Part shown: piece after piece, positions 49,689-60,599 of the stretch
How the letters are laid out: each line of letters opens with the position of its first letter
Position numbering within the stretch: position 1 is the stretch's first letter
Source of the DNA: Nitrosospira sp.
GTDB taxonomy: Bacteria; Pseudomonadota; Gammaproteobacteria; Burkholderiales; Nitrosomonadaceae
Reading direction: 5' to 3'
Length of the DNA: 64,000 bases
NCBI GenBank assembly: GCA_013821425.1
Contig: JACDGV010000005.1
Span: 1-64,000, forward strand
Translations under genes and position numbers: made by a program
The notes under the pieces: generated by a model
The model's database searches: none
What the model saw: the letters and a program-made list of their open reading frames with translations, nothing else
Told to the model about the DNA's origin: nothing

Positions 49689-50960
49689 ATGCGCAAACTT
49701 CCGCTTGTTCTCATAGGCTTGTTGATCGCTTTTGCCCTAGTGCTCATTACCGTACTGGTGCTCGTTATTGAAAACAGTCCTCGCATCGACCGCCGGGTCA
49801 CCCTCACGCCGGAACATATAGGGCGCGCAAAGGAAATCATAGATACGCATCGTGACTGGGTGCACCCCGGAATGCTTGCCGTGACCACGGTCATGCCGGC
49901 GGACGCCGATCTCGCGGCAAATTATCTGGCGCACCGTCTTGGGAAAGGTAGCGCGCAGGTTACTGTCGCGGATCGCAGCGCCATCGTCCGGCTGAGCCTG
50001 CCGACGACCTCGACTCCACTAGCGGCTCTGAAGGGCTATCTGAACCTTGAGGCAATATTGGTCGAGACAGACGGCCTGCCGCGACTTCAATCGTTACGTA
50101 TAGGGAATATCCTGCTTCCAGACGTGCTTACTGGCGTGCTTGCTTATCACTTAAGGCAATGGTTGCGGGAGAGCCCTGAATATCGCGCCGGAATCGATGC
50201 GCTACGCCAGGTTAAAATGTCGCGGAACGAACTGAGCATCGTCTATCGTTGGGCAGGCGGCGTTACCGACGAAATGAGAACCTCAATGGTGGACGAGCGC
50301 GAGCGTAAGCGTCTGCTTCGCTATCAAACTCTATTGGCGAACAGGTCGCAAAGCGGAGCGGAGGTATCGCTTGCTGAAATCCTGCCGACCTTAGCGCGCA
50401 TCGCCCCGGACCGCTCGGGCGACGGAGATATTGTGGCGGAAAATCGTGCGATAATTTTGGTTTCGGCATTTCACGTCCTGGGAGTCTCGCTTGAACGTGT
50501 CCTCCCCGAGGCCGCCACCTGGCCCCGCCCTGCACCGCAGAAAGTTACGCTCGACGGGCGAGACGATTTCGCAAAGCACTTTATGGTGTCGGCCGCCATT
50601 GCCGCCTATGCCGATACCGCATTATCCGATGCGATCGGCCTGTATAAAGAGATTGAAGATTCTCGCACTGGCAGCGGCTTCTCGTTTAATGACATTGCTG
50701 CTGACCGCGCAGGTACGCAATTTGGGGAAAAAGCCGTTGCGAGCAAGGAGTCGGCGCGGGAACTGCAGCGCCGGATCGCCTCCGGACTTGAGGATCGGGA
50801 CTTAATGCCGATGTGGTCGGATCTGCCCGAGTTTCTGTCGGAGGCAGAGTTCACGCAGCGCTTCGGTGGCACCGATGCGCCGGCTTACCAGGAAATGATG
50901 CAGAAAATCGAACAACGTGTCACCGCCCTGCAGGTGTTACATCAGGAGAGCCCGGACTAG
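49689..50960 (+). CDS. Membrane-anchored protein of unknown function
   Basis: A 423-residue protein with one N-terminal membrane anchor (residues 5-27) and a large, mostly helical periplasmic part. I recognise no enzyme family. A conserved-looking block, AKHFMVSAAIAAYADTALSDAIGLYKEIED, followed by FNDIAADRAGTQFGEKA, has the spacing of a possible metal site (His plus acidic residues), but this is a guess. The ATG at 49689 is chosen because it places the anchor at the start; a TTG at 49638 is also in frame. Confidence 0.7.
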   Translation: MRKLPLVLIGLLIAFALVLITVLVLVIENSPRIDRRVTLTPEHIGRAKEIIDTHRDWVHPGMLAVTTVMPADADLAANYLAHRLGKGSAQVTVADRSAIVRLSLPTTSTPLAALKGYLNLEAILVETDGLPRLQSLRIGNILLPDVLTGVLAYHLRQWLRESPEYRAGIDALRQVKMSRNELSIVYRWAGGVTDEMRTSMVDERERKRLLRYQTLLANRSQSGAEVSLAEILPTLARIAPDRSGDGDIVAENRAIILVSAFHVLGVSLERVLPEAATWPRPAPQKVTLDGRDDFAKHFMVSAAIAAYADTALSDAIGLYKEIEDSRTGSGFSFNDIAADRAGTQFGEKAVASKESARELQRRIASGLEDRDLMPMWSDLPEFLSEAEFTQRFGGTDAPAYQEMMQKIEQRVTALQVLHQESPD

Positions 50961-51169
50961 GTCAGGCCCTCGCGCTTGGCGATACAATGCGCAGATACCA
51001 TCGCCGGTATCCGTACATCGACTTTGACCGCGAGCCCAAGGGACGACAGCAGACGTCCTGGCAGGAAGGCAACCCGCCCGCATGCAGATTAAATGCGGGC
51101 GAAATCCTTTTGCTCGTTTCGGCTACTGCCGCTGCCGCGCGTCTGTTGTGACCACTGCCGGCACTCGCC

Positions 51170-51556
51170 TCATAACCGTTTGAGGAATGCTGAAATGGTG
51201 GACCAGGTCCACGCGTCGATATCGCGTTCACCCAAGGGGTCGGGTAATTTGGAGGGAAGTTTGTCTGCATCTCCGTGAATCAGCAATACAGGCATCTTGT
51301 CTTCGTAGGCGCAACGTAGTTCCCACAGCTGACCATCTGCCCTGACAATATTTTTGGTAACGAGGCCAATTACGCCGTCACAGCCGGTAACCTTCTCCCG
51401 GCACTCCTCTTTCCAGGCAGGTTCCCATGACTGCTTGATGGGCATGTCGACAAAAGTAAAACCGGTCTGCTCCTTGTTTAATTGCTCAAGCAGCTGATCG
51501 CGTGCCTTGATGTCCTTGAGCGCAAAGCTGATAAAGACTTTGTTCGTTGAAGCCAT
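51170..51556 (-). CDS. TIR-like (MTH538/ThsB-type) protein
   Basis: A 128-residue protein with an apparent TIR-like flavodoxin fold: KVFISFALKDIKARDQLLEQL at the N-terminus, CDGVIGLVTKNI in the middle and QLWELRCAYE carrying the glutamate expected at the NADase position. Such proteins occur in Thoeris (ThsB) and other nucleotide-signal defences, but no ThsA or other effector gene is next to it. The ribosome site GGGGGAG is strong. It may be a solitary signalling or housekeeping member. Confidence 0.7.
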   Translation of the reverse strand: MASTNKVFISFALKDIKARDQLLEQLNKEQTGFTFVDMPIKQSWEPAWKEECREKVTGCDGVIGLVTKNIVRADGQLWELRCAYEDKMPVLLIHGDADKLPSKLPDPLGERDIDAWTWSTISAFLKRL

Positions 51557-51671
51557 TGATTAATTCTCCCCCTTCGGTTTTTATTACTGCTCGCACCCAA
51601 ACTTCAATTCAAAATGACCGCATTCACTGAGTACCTTGACGGCTCTGTTTTCCCTATGGCCTGACCTCATT

Positions 51672-52061
51672 TCACGCGGCCGGGCCGCGACGGGCGGTTA
51701 CCTGGATTTCAATGCGCATGCGGGGATCAGAAAGGCCAGCCGAGATCATCATGGCAGCGGGCTTGGTTTCCCCGAGATATTTGCGGAAAATCGGCCAACA
51801 CTTGGGGAAGTCTGCCGCAACGGGTAACACGTAAGTCACCCGGACGACGTCACGCATGCTTGATCCGGCTTCATTCAGGGCCGCGTCGATATTCCTGAAA
51901 CATTGCTCAGCCTGTTCCAACAGATCGTCTGAGATTGCCATCCTGCTATAGTCGAATCCCGTGGTACCGGAGACGAAAATCCAGTTGCCGTCAACCACGG
52001 CCCGTGAATAACCAATTTCCTGCTCGAATGTAGAACCCGAACTGATTAACCGCCGTGCCAT
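51672..52061 (-). CDS. RidA-family protein (YjgF/YER057c/UK114)
   Basis: A 129-residue protein of the Rid family. The core pattern SRAVVDGNWIFVSGTTGFD, RNIDAALNEAGSSMRDVVRVTYVL and the C-terminal RMRIEIQVTARR are visible. True RidA enzymes hydrolyse reactive enamine/imine intermediates; this one belongs to a variant group whose substrate is unknown. The ATG at 52061 with GGGAG is preferred to the frame start at 52118. It precedes the TIR-like gene by 115 bp on the same strand. Confidence 0.82.
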   Translation of the reverse strand: MARRLISSGSTFEQEIGYSRAVVDGNWIFVSGTTGFDYSRMAISDDLLEQAEQCFRNIDAALNEAGSSMRDVVRVTYVLPVAADFPKCWPIFRKYLGETKPAAMMISAGLSDPRMRIEIQVTARRGPAA

Positions 52062-52199
52062 GAAACTCCCGTTTTTATCCAAAACACGAACACTCCAGGT
52101 CACGCCTGTAGTTAACACCGAATGAAAAGCGGAGAAAAGCCCCTGGTAAACTTCAATAGGGGCGCGCTTAAACTCCGTCCATCAATGAGGCTATCCCCG

Positions 52200-52613
52200 T
52201 CAATGGGAGAAACATTGGTTCTTGTCTGGCACAACCGTGCAGGCGTAGCGCATCTGCTGGAGATTTCCTGCACGATTGAATACGTACTCGGCCCTCAGCG
52301 CTTTGAATTGCGCGTCTGTAAAGGAAACTGACTCGGCTACGTGCCTCGCCTCGTTCCAGAACCTCACTCGGCAGAAGTCAGGCTGCGACCGGCACAATTT
52401 GCGGAGGGCTGCCCCATAAACGGCCTTATCGGTATCTCTTTCAAGATCGATCAGGACCATGTGGATATAGTTTCCCGAATTTCCTAGCTGAATCGATCGG
52501 ACCAGGCGCCAGCCATCACCATACATTGACGACTGTTGCTGCTGCAGCAAGGCGAAAGCCGGCCAGGAAAGGGCGAACGCGAGCAGTGCACCAGCCATAA
52601 TTTTCGTGTTCAA
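52200..52613 (-). CDS. Hypothetical exported protein
   Basis: A 137-residue protein with a signal peptide (residues 1-21, AxA-type cleavage near PAFA) and four cysteines in the mature part that could form two disulfides (RKLCRSQPDFCRVRFW and a C-terminal pair). I recognise no family. It is transcribed in the same direction as the RidA gene but separated from it by 138 bp. Confidence 0.6.
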   Translation of the reverse strand: MNTKIMAGALLAFALSWPAFALLQQQQSSMYGDGWRLVRSIQLGNSGNYIHMVLIDLERDTDKAVYGAALRKLCRSQPDFCRVRFWNEARHVAESVSFTDAQFKALRAEYVFNRAGNLQQMRYACTVVPDKNQCFSH

Positions 52614-53051
52614 AAAAGCTCCTTAAGCTGATTTTTGTCGGCCGTAGTGCCGGGGCGCCCAGGTGCGATAAGCCTGTCTCGCCGGAGATCGGGAAGTGAA
52701 TGAAAGCAATATCCACGGAGTGGCTCGCAATAAAGGCATAGGGTTCTACAGAAGTATATCCAAGAGCGTCTTGTCTCCAAATAACTTTCTGCTGGTTTGC
52801 AGTGTGATGTCAAGCACGCTCGTGCGGCCTCAAACGGGACATTGGTAGACAAACAGAATTACCAGGAAAAATCGGATTTATTCTATCAATAAAGAAAGTT
52901 GCCAACAAGGAAATCGCGTTCTCCTGCTGTCGGAACGAGGAAGAAACGCGACCCGTAAAAGGGTCCCGCCGCGCGTCGAAATTCTTTACACGTTTCAGAA
53001 AACGACCCGTTTAGCGTTTAAAAATCTTGATATTAAAATCAGGCATGAACA
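52614..53051. other. Non-coding gap upstream of epsA
   Basis: About 440 bp with no supported gene. The right end (53000-53045) is A+T rich with a TTTACA box and several TTTA/TATTAA segments where the epsA promoter should be. Confidence 0.4.
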
Positions 53052-53933
53052 TTGCTTTTCTTCTATAGGAATCGCCCGTGTACGCAGTCTCACAGTTACC
53101 TTAAAAGGAAAAGCTCCATTATTTACAGCGAAACGCCAAACGCGGATTCGTCCCTTCCCCTCTCTGACGACCATGTTGAACGGTACGCCAGGATTATCAG
53201 GGAATGGTTAGCCGTCCGCCGCCATTATGACCTTTTCTTGTGGCTGCAGGGAGAGATACAGTATTATCTGCCACACGAAATCATGCTCGCCGGATGGGGC
53301 GACTTCAATTCAACTCTTGTTCGCCACGACATTGTTTCTGCCCTGATAGGGGTGCGCACAGGGCGTTCGAATAAAAGATCGCTGTCTCCCCTGCTTCAGG
53401 GGCTTTTTAATCGCTGGATCGAACTAGGCAGAACGCCCTATGTGCTGGGTGTAGGCGATTCCGGTTTTCTGCTTGAAGAGCGTGCCCTGCAGTGCCCTCT
53501 GGGCGTGGCAGCACAAGGCATGCAATCGATACTGATACATGGGATCAGCGATAAGCGGGGGCAGCACCATTGTGTCTACCTGCTTTTCAGTTCCACAGAA
53601 AAATTCCGCGCGTCCTCATTCAGGGCCGTCAATATACTGCTTCCGTATCTTGACACCGCGTTGGGACAGATTGAGCCCCTGCCCTCCCCTGCCGAATCTG
53701 GTCCACCTCCCAAGCGCCGCGAAGATTATGGACTGACTCGCAGCGAGATTGATGTAATGAACTGGACCAAGATAGGCAAGACAACTTCCGAAATCGCCGC
53801 CATATTAGGAATCAGCACATACAAAGTAAAAAATTACGTGAGAGAGATATTCAGAAAATTGGATGCTCATTCCGATTATGGCAGTGACCAACTGCATTAC
53901 GGCGACACGAAGACGAACAATCCCCTTTTCTGA
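53052..53933 (+). CDS. epsA: EpsA-like LuxR-family regulator (exosortase/PEP-CTERM-associated)
   Basis: A 293-residue regulator. The N-terminal sensor-like domain contains REWLAVRRHYDLFLWLQGEIQYYLPHEI, a signature I associate with EpsA proteins of betaproteobacteria that control exopolysaccharide genes. The C-terminal LuxR helix-turn-helix is LTRSEIDVMNWTKIGKTTSEIAAILG. The start is unclear: a TTG at 53052 is the first option, with no ATG nearby in frame. It is convergent with the sucrose operon; no EPS genes are in the window. Confidence 0.75.
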   Translation: MLFFYRNRPCTQSHSYLKRKSSIIYSETPNADSSLPLSDDHVERYARIIREWLAVRRHYDLFLWLQGEIQYYLPHEIMLAGWGDFNSTLVRHDIVSALIGVRTGRSNKRSLSPLLQGLFNRWIELGRTPYVLGVGDSGFLLEERALQCPLGVAAQGMQSILIHGISDKRGQHHCVYLLFSSTEKFRASSFRAVNILLPYLDTALGQIEPLPSPAESGPPPKRREDYGLTRSEIDVMNWTKIGKTTSEIAAILGISTYKVKNYVREIFRKLDAHSDYGSDQLHYGDTKTNNPLF

Positions 53934-53958
53934 TTCCCGCACTACGGCGCCTGGGTTT

Positions 53959-56346
53959 TTATTGAAGCAGTGCGTGCGCCATTGGGCGAAATTGCAAATG
54001 GTAGAACATGTCGAGATAACGCCCGGTTTCTTCACGCTCGAGATTGCTGACGAATTTCCAGAAGCCGTAGATACGCGAGAGGGTCATCATCCGCTCGGCA
54101 TAGAGACGCCATGTGTAACGTGACTCGACCCGTTTCAGGGCCATCTCTGAAACCTTGTTCCAAAAAACCGGATCACCCGCTGAGCGTGCAAAAAAATCGG
54201 CCATAGCAGTAGCAGCCGCCGAACCATCGTTAGGGTCAAAGTGATAACCAGAGACTCCATGCTGGATGATTTCGCGCGGGCCGCCATGACAGGTAGCAAA
54301 CACCGGCAGCCCTGAGGCCATGGCCTCGATTATGGTTAGCCCAAATGCCTCAAACCGGGCTGGCTGGACAAAAATTCCGCGCCGGTCAGCCACATGGCGA
54401 TACAATTCACCGGCAACATTTTTTTCCAGACGAGTGCCCAGCCAGCGCATGCGCCCTTCCAGTCCATATTCGTGCATAATCGCGTGCATGTGTTCAATCT
54501 CGGCGCGCTCCTCGATGTCCGCCGAGGCTGCGGGATCGATATACCCGCCGATTACCAGCAGATTGGCACACTCGGCTAGTGCCTGACATTGCCCGAACCA
54601 TGTTGCCAACCCCGTCAGGTTCTTTACCCTGTCAAGACGAGCCATGGTAAAAATCAGAGGCTTGGCGGGATCAGCAAAGTAACCACGCCATGGCACGCCG
54701 GGGTCATCTCCATATAAAAGAAGCTCAATCTCCGGCAGGAGAGAGACAAGGCGGCGCTCATAGTCAAGGTAGGAGAAATATACCTCCGCATCGGCCCCGG
54801 GCGAGACGATATTGAACTTTGGATCGAAGAGATCTATCCCGTTCAATACCCGGTACAACCCGGGGAGCGTGAAGCTCTGATAAGTTTCATACTGGCCTAC
54901 AGTGTGCGCCGTGCCGGCAATTTCCTGATAGGTACTGGTAATAATAAAATCCGCACTGTTCATTGCTATAAGATCAGCGGTGTACTGGCAATTGAAATGA
55001 TATTGGGCTTCATTCTCCCTCCAATGCAAGGCGGAATGCAAATATTTGCTCTGTTCCAGCGCATGCGCAATATTGCATTGAGTCACTCCGATCCGCTTGG
55101 ATATCAGGGAGGCTACGAGATTACCATCGGAATAGTTGCCGATTATTAAATCCGGGCGGCTTCTCAATTCAGCCAGCGCTTCTCGCTCAACATCATGCGC
55201 GAAATTCTCCAGGTATGGCCATATCTCGAAGCGCGATATCCAGTGACGGATAATCTCGCCATTTGTCTTACGAAATGGTATGCGGACTATCCACGAATTC
55301 TGCGTACCGTGAATTTTTTCCAGTGGCTGATTGCACAAGGTCTCTCCCGCGTCCGGAATCAAGCGTGTGGCTATCACGATTTTTGGTTGTACCGTTATCC
55401 CTTGGGAGACCAGGCGCTCGCTCATTTCCCGCTCGAGAGCCCGAACCTGGTCGAGGATATACACAACCTGGCCACCGGTATCCGGCAATCCCAATACATT
55501 ATCCTGGCCGAAATACCCGTGAGGCGAGAGGATCAGCAATTTTGATATCATCGGAATACGGGCCAGAAAGGATTCGAGGATTTGCGGCGAAGGCGCCTCG
55601 AGAATATCCACCAGCAGACTCATGGTTTCGCTCACCCGCATCGCGCAATCCCCCCAACCTGGTGCGAAACCCAGTCCTCCCAGCGGCTCCGCAATTTCCT
55701 GCCACGTTGCACCGGGGTGATATCTGTCCAGTAAGGCGAGGGCGCGCCGCAAGCCGACGCGCAGCGCGGCAACATCGGCAAAGTTACCACGGAGCATTAA
55801 TTGAGTTCCATCCATGCTGTGTACTGTTAAAAAATGCAAGAGTTTTGCGGCCCCCACCCCGGACTCGGTAAACAGCGTCCCGGCCAACTGCCTGTTAAGA
55901 AAAATAACGCCCTGCCCGATCGATCGAGTTTCCTTGAGTCGTGGAAAACCGCGATTGAAAGGAGCAAGATCGAGTTCCAACACCGGCTCATGAGTACCAT
56001 CCGGCCGCACCAGCAGTTCCTTGAAAGCCAGATAATCCGATACGCCGACAAGCTCAGGCATAAGGCGTTGCTGATGAATGCGAATAAAATACCAGTGCCC
56101 CGGGCCCTCGCGCAACGCCATATAGGCCAATGGAGGCCGGCAAACCGCTTCTTGCAGGATATCGACAAGCTCCTGTAGCGGAGTCTCAACAAAAGACTGA
56201 GGATGATCGGCGCTCAATACATCGAATGCCGCGTGCAGATCAGATCGCAATAACAGGGGGCGGTCCAATTCGAACCAGCTATGCAGAAGGGCGTATAAAT
56301 CGCTGCGATGATCCGCGGCCCAGGCTTCAAGTTTATGGATTATCAT
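53959..56346 (-). CDS. susA: Sucrose synthase
   Basis: A 795-residue GT-B glycosyltransferase interconverting sucrose plus NDP with fructose and NDP-glucose. The N-terminal regulatory part covers about 1-250. The catalytic part has [30 protein letters not shown] and the phosphate/ribose motif [15 protein letters not shown]. Of two close ATGs, 56346 has GGAG at 7 nt and is preferred; it overlaps the sucrose-phosphate synthase stop by 14 bp. Length agrees with sucrose synthases of Nitrosomonadaceae. With both synthesis and cleavage enzymes in one operon, sucrose likely cycles to NDP-glucose for glycogen or polysaccharide. Confidence 0.94.
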   Translation of the reverse strand: MIIHKLEAWAADHRSDLYALLHSWFELDRPLLLRSDLHAAFDVLSADHPQSFVETPLQELVDILQEAVCRPPLAYMALREGPGHWYFIRIHQQRLMPELVGVSDYLAFKELLVRPDGTHEPVLELDLAPFNRGFPRLKETRSIGQGVIFLNRQLAGTLFTESGVGAAKLLHFLTVHSMDGTQLMLRGNFADVAALRVGLRRALALLDRYHPGATWQEIAEPLGGLGFAPGWGDCAMRVSETMSLLVDILEAPSPQILESFLARIPMISKLLILSPHGYFGQDNVLGLPDTGGQVVYILDQVRALEREMSERLVSQGITVQPKIVIATRLIPDAGETLCNQPLEKIHGTQNSWIVRIPFRKTNGEIIRHWISRFEIWPYLENFAHDVEREALAELRSRPDLIIGNYSDGNLVASLISKRIGVTQCNIAHALEQSKYLHSALHWRENEAQYHFNCQYTADLIAMNSADFIITSTYQEIAGTAHTVGQYETYQSFTLPGLYRVLNGIDLFDPKFNIVSPGADAEVYFSYLDYERRLVSLLPEIELLLYGDDPGVPWRGYFADPAKPLIFTMARLDRVKNLTGLATWFGQCQALAECANLLVIGGYIDPAASADIEERAEIEHMHAIMHEYGLEGRMRWLGTRLEKNVAGELYRHVADRRGIFVQPARFEAFGLTIIEAMASGLPVFATCHGGPREIIQHGVSGYHFDPNDGSAAATAMADFFARSAGDPVFWNKVSEMALKRVESRYTWRLYAERMMTLSRIYGFWKFVSNLEREETGRYLDMFYHLQFRPMAHALLQ

Positions 56347-58498
56347 TTGCATTCTCCAATGTGGAAGTGCCGAACTTGTAATGCGCCACGCCTTCCGCGA
56401 TACCATCTGCATGTCCCGCACGGGCAAAATAGATTTGTTCATTCCCTCGCAAGCTCTCAAGCTCCGGGCTATGGTTGGCAACGACCACGCCAAGGGTATC
56501 GCCGATGAGCATCTCGTGGTCATTACCGGAGTCGCCTGCGACCAGAAAGGCCCGTAACGGCAATCCCCACTTATAAGCAAGATACCGTATCGCTCGTCCC
56601 TTGGAGGCCCGTGCCGGTAAAATATCGAGGTAGAGTTGCCGGGAATAGATTAGATGCGCGGATAAATTTTTCTCTCGCAGCAAAGTCCGGATTTTAGCAA
56701 TAGGCGGCAGCTTTTCGGGATCCACGTTATAGCTCAGCTTGAACTCGCGCTGGTTCTCCACCGGTTGTAAAACGAGGCCGGGCACTTCCCGCAGCGCCTC
56801 TTCAACCGCGGCACGGCGCCACAGATATTTGATAAAGTTCTGCCACCCGACATCCGGACGGAGTTCAGAGCCATAGTTGATCTCGCTGCCTACCGACGTG
56901 ATAAACACATCAGGCAAAGGCACGTTCCACTCCTTCAATATTTTCACCGCACTTTCCAGTGTGCGGCCGGTGGCAACCCCAAAGCCCAGACTGGGTGGCG
57001 TAGCGCGCAAAACTGCGAGAAACCTGCGCAAAGCGACCCGGTCCCCTAGCAGAGTGTCGTCTATGTCGCTGATGAGCATGTGCGATATCAATGGCAAGGG
57101 ATGGCGTTGCGGTTTCTGATGTATCGCCATATTACGCCGGATTTGCTTGCGCTCTTGATGTAGCAAACGGGACAAAACGTGAAGATATTTTCGGACGTGC
57201 GCATCCCACGTGTAGTGGTTTTTTACCCCTGTAATGCCGTTGCGGGCCCAACGTTGCCAACGCCGGGGATCGGATAGAACGTATTCAATCGCTCCTGCGA
57301 TAGCCGTTATGTCCGTTGGATTTACCAGTAATCCATTTTTGCAGTGGGCCAGAATATCAGGGGGGCCTCCATCTTCGGTAACGACAACAGGTAAACCGCT
57401 GGCCGCGGCCTCGATCAGCGTCAGTCCGAACGGCTCGGTAAGCGCCGGATTGACGAAAACGCCGCGATGCCGGGCCGCATGGCGATAAAGCCCCGGAATA
57501 TCGACCGGCTTATGCTTCTTGGGCAGGGCTACCTTGCCCCACAGGTCATGTCGATCGATGTCGAGCAACAGATTCGTCAAAACTTCAGACTGGGCATCGT
57601 CAAGCGCTCGTATGTCATCGCGATTGCCGGCAATAATGGCAAGATTAGCCTGTTCCTGCAACTTGGGTGAGCTGCCGAATGCGGCAATCAAGGCTCCGAG
57701 ATTCTTGCGCATTTCCGGACGGCAGATTGCCAGTATCAGAGGCTTGCGCGGCTCCACCAGAAAGCGGTCAACGAGCTTTGCAACCTCCGGTTCCGGCGGC
57801 TTGTGGCGGCTTGGCGGGGCAAAACGCGATATATCGGTTCCGGGCGGAATAACGACGGCACGCTCAGGCCTATAATTCGTATACAGCCCATACTGCTCCA
57901 TGCTTTCCTGCGGGGTGCTGGTTACAATCAGACTGGCATGCTGCAGCACGGCTTCTTCGGTCGAAATTCTCCGCTTGAAGTTGAATTGCCGTTCCAGAGC
58001 CTTTGGCTTGCGGCCCTGCGCGAGCAGCCGCTGCTGCTTGCTGCGTCCGAGCGAATGGCCAGTATGAATCTGAGGGATCCCGAGAAGCTGGGAGAGCTGC
58101 ATCCCCATATAGCCTGCATCGGCGTAATGGCTGTGGATTACATCCGGTAATCGCTTTTGCTCGCGCAGGAAGAGCAGCGCACGATCAACCATTTGGTCAA
58201 GATAGGGCCACAGGCTCTCTTTTCGCAGGTAGCGACGAGGCCCGCAAGAAAGGCGGACAATGCGCGCCTGATTGTTGAGCACCTCCTCCGGACGGGCATA
58301 GTCCGCAGAGACGGCGGGGTCTTCTATGCGGCGAGTCAGGAGATCTACTTTGGCAACCTGGCGCTGACGCGCCAGCGCCCGCGCGAGTTCCACCACGTAC
58401 AATATCTGGCCCCCGGTATCGGCATCGCGTCCCAACTCCAGGTCGTGCCCCCGAATCAATCCATGCAGACTCAACATCAGAACATATAATTCCTTCAT
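56333..58498 (-). CDS. Sucrose-phosphate synthase with C-terminal phosphatase domain
   Basis: A 721-residue two-domain enzyme. Residues 1 to about 445 form the GT-B synthase ([29 protein letters not shown], then [19 protein letters not shown]). From about 470 a HAD phosphatase domain starts with the DIDDT motif (478-482), both aspartates present, followed by ATGRT and SGNDHEM. The fused phosphatase could thus make free sucrose from UDP- or ADP-glucose and fructose-6-phosphate in one protein. The ATG overlaps the fructokinase stop (TGATG). Confidence 0.92.
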   Translation of the reverse strand: MKELYVLMLSLHGLIRGHDLELGRDADTGGQILYVVELARALARQRQVAKVDLLTRRIEDPAVSADYARPEEVLNNQARIVRLSCGPRRYLRKESLWPYLDQMVDRALLFLREQKRLPDVIHSHYADAGYMGMQLSQLLGIPQIHTGHSLGRSKQQRLLAQGRKPKALERQFNFKRRISTEEAVLQHASLIVTSTPQESMEQYGLYTNYRPERAVVIPPGTDISRFAPPSRHKPPEPEVAKLVDRFLVEPRKPLILAICRPEMRKNLGALIAAFGSSPKLQEQANLAIIAGNRDDIRALDDAQSEVLTNLLLDIDRHDLWGKVALPKKHKPVDIPGLYRHAARHRGVFVNPALTEPFGLTLIEAAASGLPVVVTEDGGPPDILAHCKNGLLVNPTDITAIAGAIEYVLSDPRRWQRWARNGITGVKNHYTWDAHVRKYLHVLSRLLHQERKQIRRNMAIHQKPQRHPLPLISHMLISDIDDTLLGDRVALRRFLAVLRATPPSLGFGVATGRTLESAVKILKEWNVPLPDVFITSVGSEINYGSELRPDVGWQNFIKYLWRRAAVEEALREVPGLVLQPVENQREFKLSYNVDPEKLPPIAKIRTLLREKNLSAHLIYSRQLYLDILPARASKGRAIRYLAYKWGLPLRAFLVAGDSGNDHEMLIGDTLGVVVANHSPELESLRGNEQIYFARAGHADGIAEGVAHYKFGTSTLENANDNP

Positions 58499-59406
58499 CA
58501 GCCTGGAACCCAGTCGTCAATGAATGGCTTGTAAAAATCGTTATGCTCAGGAATCGCGCCCCGTATCAAGCAGACTGCTCCCGCAAAATGATGAGCCCGC
58601 TGCAAGGTAACAGGCATGGCCCAGCCGTTGAGCAGGCCGAGTATGAAAATGGCGGAAAACGCGTCTCCCGCCCCCACCGTGTCCTGGATCCCGGCTACCG
58701 GCTCAGACGCTACCGATATCACCGGCGCAGAATTGTCCAGCCAGCATGCCCCCGATGCACCTCTCGTGATAAGCACTCCTCGAAGCTGATATCTCTGGAT
58801 CAGGGCTTCGGCCTGAGATTCAGCAGACGTTTCCTCCAAATCAAGCAGTTGCGTGATCCGTGCGAGCTCATCGTCATTTGCCTTAACGATGTCGGCATGC
58901 TGTAATGACCAGTGCAGGCGGTCAACGTAAACCCATGGATCGCGTAAATTAACATCGAGAAACCGCTGACCGCGTACTGCCCGCAACGTGTGCCGCAAGG
59001 CTCGATGCGAATCGGCGCGCTGCGCCAGCGTACCGAAATAAACCAGCTCGGGGTTCGCGGCAAGAGCGGCAATTCTGGACAGGCGGGGGTGAATATGATC
59101 ATAGGCCTGATCAGGCATAATATCGAACCTGTGCCCTTCCGAAGTCAAACTTACCTCTACCGCGCCGGTTTGATGGACAGTATCGAGCTGCACGCCATGC
59201 GTCATTAGCCCCCAGCTTTTCAGAGCCATTAACAGACGCGCACCCGCCGCATCTCGTCCGATACGGGTGATCAGGACAGGAGAGCAACCGAAAGCACCCA
59301 AGTGCCGGGCCACATTGAATGGCGCGCCGCCCAACACCTCCCTGTCGGGAAATCGGTCGATCAGAACTTCCCCAAACACGAGTACACCATGACGAGCCCC
59401 GGTCAT
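58498..59406 (-). CDS. Fructokinase, PfkB family
   Basis: A 302-residue ribokinase-family sugar kinase. The N-terminal GEVLIDRFPDREVLGGAPFNVA and the C-terminal catalytic DTVGAGDAFSAIF with the Asp base are intact. Fructose is the likely substrate because the gene is first in an operon with sucrose-phosphate synthase and sucrose synthase, and would return released fructose to fructose-6-phosphate. It ends in a 1-nt overlap with the next gene. Confidence 0.88.
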   Translation of the reverse strand: MTGARHGVLVFGEVLIDRFPDREVLGGAPFNVARHLGAFGCSPVLITRIGRDAAGARLLMALKSWGLMTHGVQLDTVHQTGAVEVSLTSEGHRFDIMPDQAYDHIHPRLSRIAALAANPELVYFGTLAQRADSHRALRHTLRAVRGQRFLDVNLRDPWVYVDRLHWSLQHADIVKANDDELARITQLLDLEETSAESQAEALIQRYQLRGVLITRGASGACWLDNSAPVISVASEPVAGIQDTVGAGDAFSAIFILGLLNGWAMPVTLQRAHHFAGAVCLIRGAIPEHNDFYKPFIDDWVPG

Positions 59407-59815
59407 TGTTTAGCCTCGAACAGAATTAATCCCGATCAGATTGCAGGTTCGGCAATAAACGATAAGGGATGCGGTGCTTCTTTTCGCCATTGGTCACTCG
59501 GTATAAAGGATCGGCGCATGGCTGATTTTCCTGGTAGAACCGCCTGGCGCGCTTGGGTCCGATACGCTGCTCACCAGGGATTGAACGAACCTCCGCTCAT
59601 CATTTCAGAAGAATGATGTCTTGGGCAAAATCGAGGAACCGCGTTCAAGGCCTCCGGGGCGTCCGACCGCTGGGGAGTCATGAATCGGGAAAGGTTATGC
59701 TGACAACTATAGAGCGCGCGTTCCGTGCGCTAACGAACGTTCAATGGCATAACCATACCAGGCGTTGAGGCGTCCGAAATAAGGCCAGGCCTTTCGGATG
59801 TTGCGAAAGCGTGAC
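59407..59815. other. Gap between the sucrose operon and ubiE
   Basis: About 410 bp with no supported gene. It should hold the promoter of the sucrose operon. A hairpin (TCCGAAA / TTTCGGA, 59773-59798, with an inner GGCC pairing) lies just after the ubiE stop and may help end that transcript, although it lacks a U tract. Confidence 0.45.
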
Positions 59816-60550
59816 CTAGAATTTATAGCCGCGGTGCAACGCAACTACGTTACCCGTCAGATTAAAATACTCGACCCGGTCGAACCCGACTTGCTGCATC
59901 AGTTGTTTAATCTCTTCCTGACCGGGATGTACGCGTATGGATTCGGCCAGATATCGGTAACTGTTGCTGTCATTGGCAATGAATTTTCCCATGGCCGGAA
60001 GAACGCTGAATGAATACAGATCATAGAAGCGTTGCAGCGGCTTCCATACCCTCGAAAATTCCAGCACGATGACACGACCTCCGGGGCGGAGCACCCGCAG
60101 CATCTCCCTGAATGCTACGTCTTTATGAGTCATGTTCCTGAGACCGAACGCACAGGTGACGCAGTTGAAATAGTCATTGGGAAACGGCAGTCTTTCGGCA
60201 TCGCATTGGGTCACGGATACGGCAGCGCCTTCATCCAGCAATCGGTCGCGGCCTATTTCAAGCATCGAGTTGTTGATGTCGGTGAGCCAGACCTCACCGC
60301 TGCTGCCCACGTGCTTCAGAAACAATGCGCTCAAGTCCCCGGTGCCTCCGGCAATGTCCAGCACCCTGTCCCCCTTTTTGACGCCACCTGTTTCCACCGC
60401 AAACCGCTTCCACAAGCGGTGCAGACCTGCAGACATCAAGTCATTCATCAGGTTATATCGTTCGGCTACGGAATCAAACACTCCTGCTACCTTGCGGGCT
60501 TTCTCTGTTTCTGCAACGGTATCGAAACCAAAATGGGTATTTTTTGTCAT
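59816..60550 (-). CDS. ubiE: Ubiquinone/menaquinone biosynthesis C-methyltransferase
   Basis: A 244-residue SAM methyltransferase of quinone synthesis. The family start ([38 protein letters not shown]), motif [13 protein letters not shown], and [16 protein letters not shown] are all present. It lies 49 bp downstream of a DUF971 gene on the same strand, an arrangement frequent in betaproteobacteria. Confidence 0.95.
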   Translation of the reverse strand: MTKNTHFGFDTVAETEKARKVAGVFDSVAERYNLMNDLMSAGLHRLWKRFAVETGGVKKGDRVLDIAGGTGDLSALFLKHVGSSGEVWLTDINNSMLEIGRDRLLDEGAAVSVTQCDAERLPFPNDYFNCVTCAFGLRNMTHKDVAFREMLRVLRPGGRVIVLEFSRVWKPLQRFYDLYSFSVLPAMGKFIANDSNSYRYLAESIRVHPGQEEIKQLMQQVGFDRVEYFNLTGNVVALHRGYKF

Positions 60551-60599
60551 GTGCGCAGGGTTATGTAGAAGGAGAAACGAGTATTATGCCAAACTGTAG

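Noticed and set aside
50813-51151. Plus-strand frame of 112 codons overlapping the end of the anchored-protein gene
   Set aside because: It is a shadow frame in high-G+C DNA without a supported start.
59522-59590. tRNA-like wording (GATTGAAC motif) that could be a second attachment site
   Set aside because: No acceptor stem or anticodon arm can be drawn and there is no match to the tRNA-Ser 3' end.
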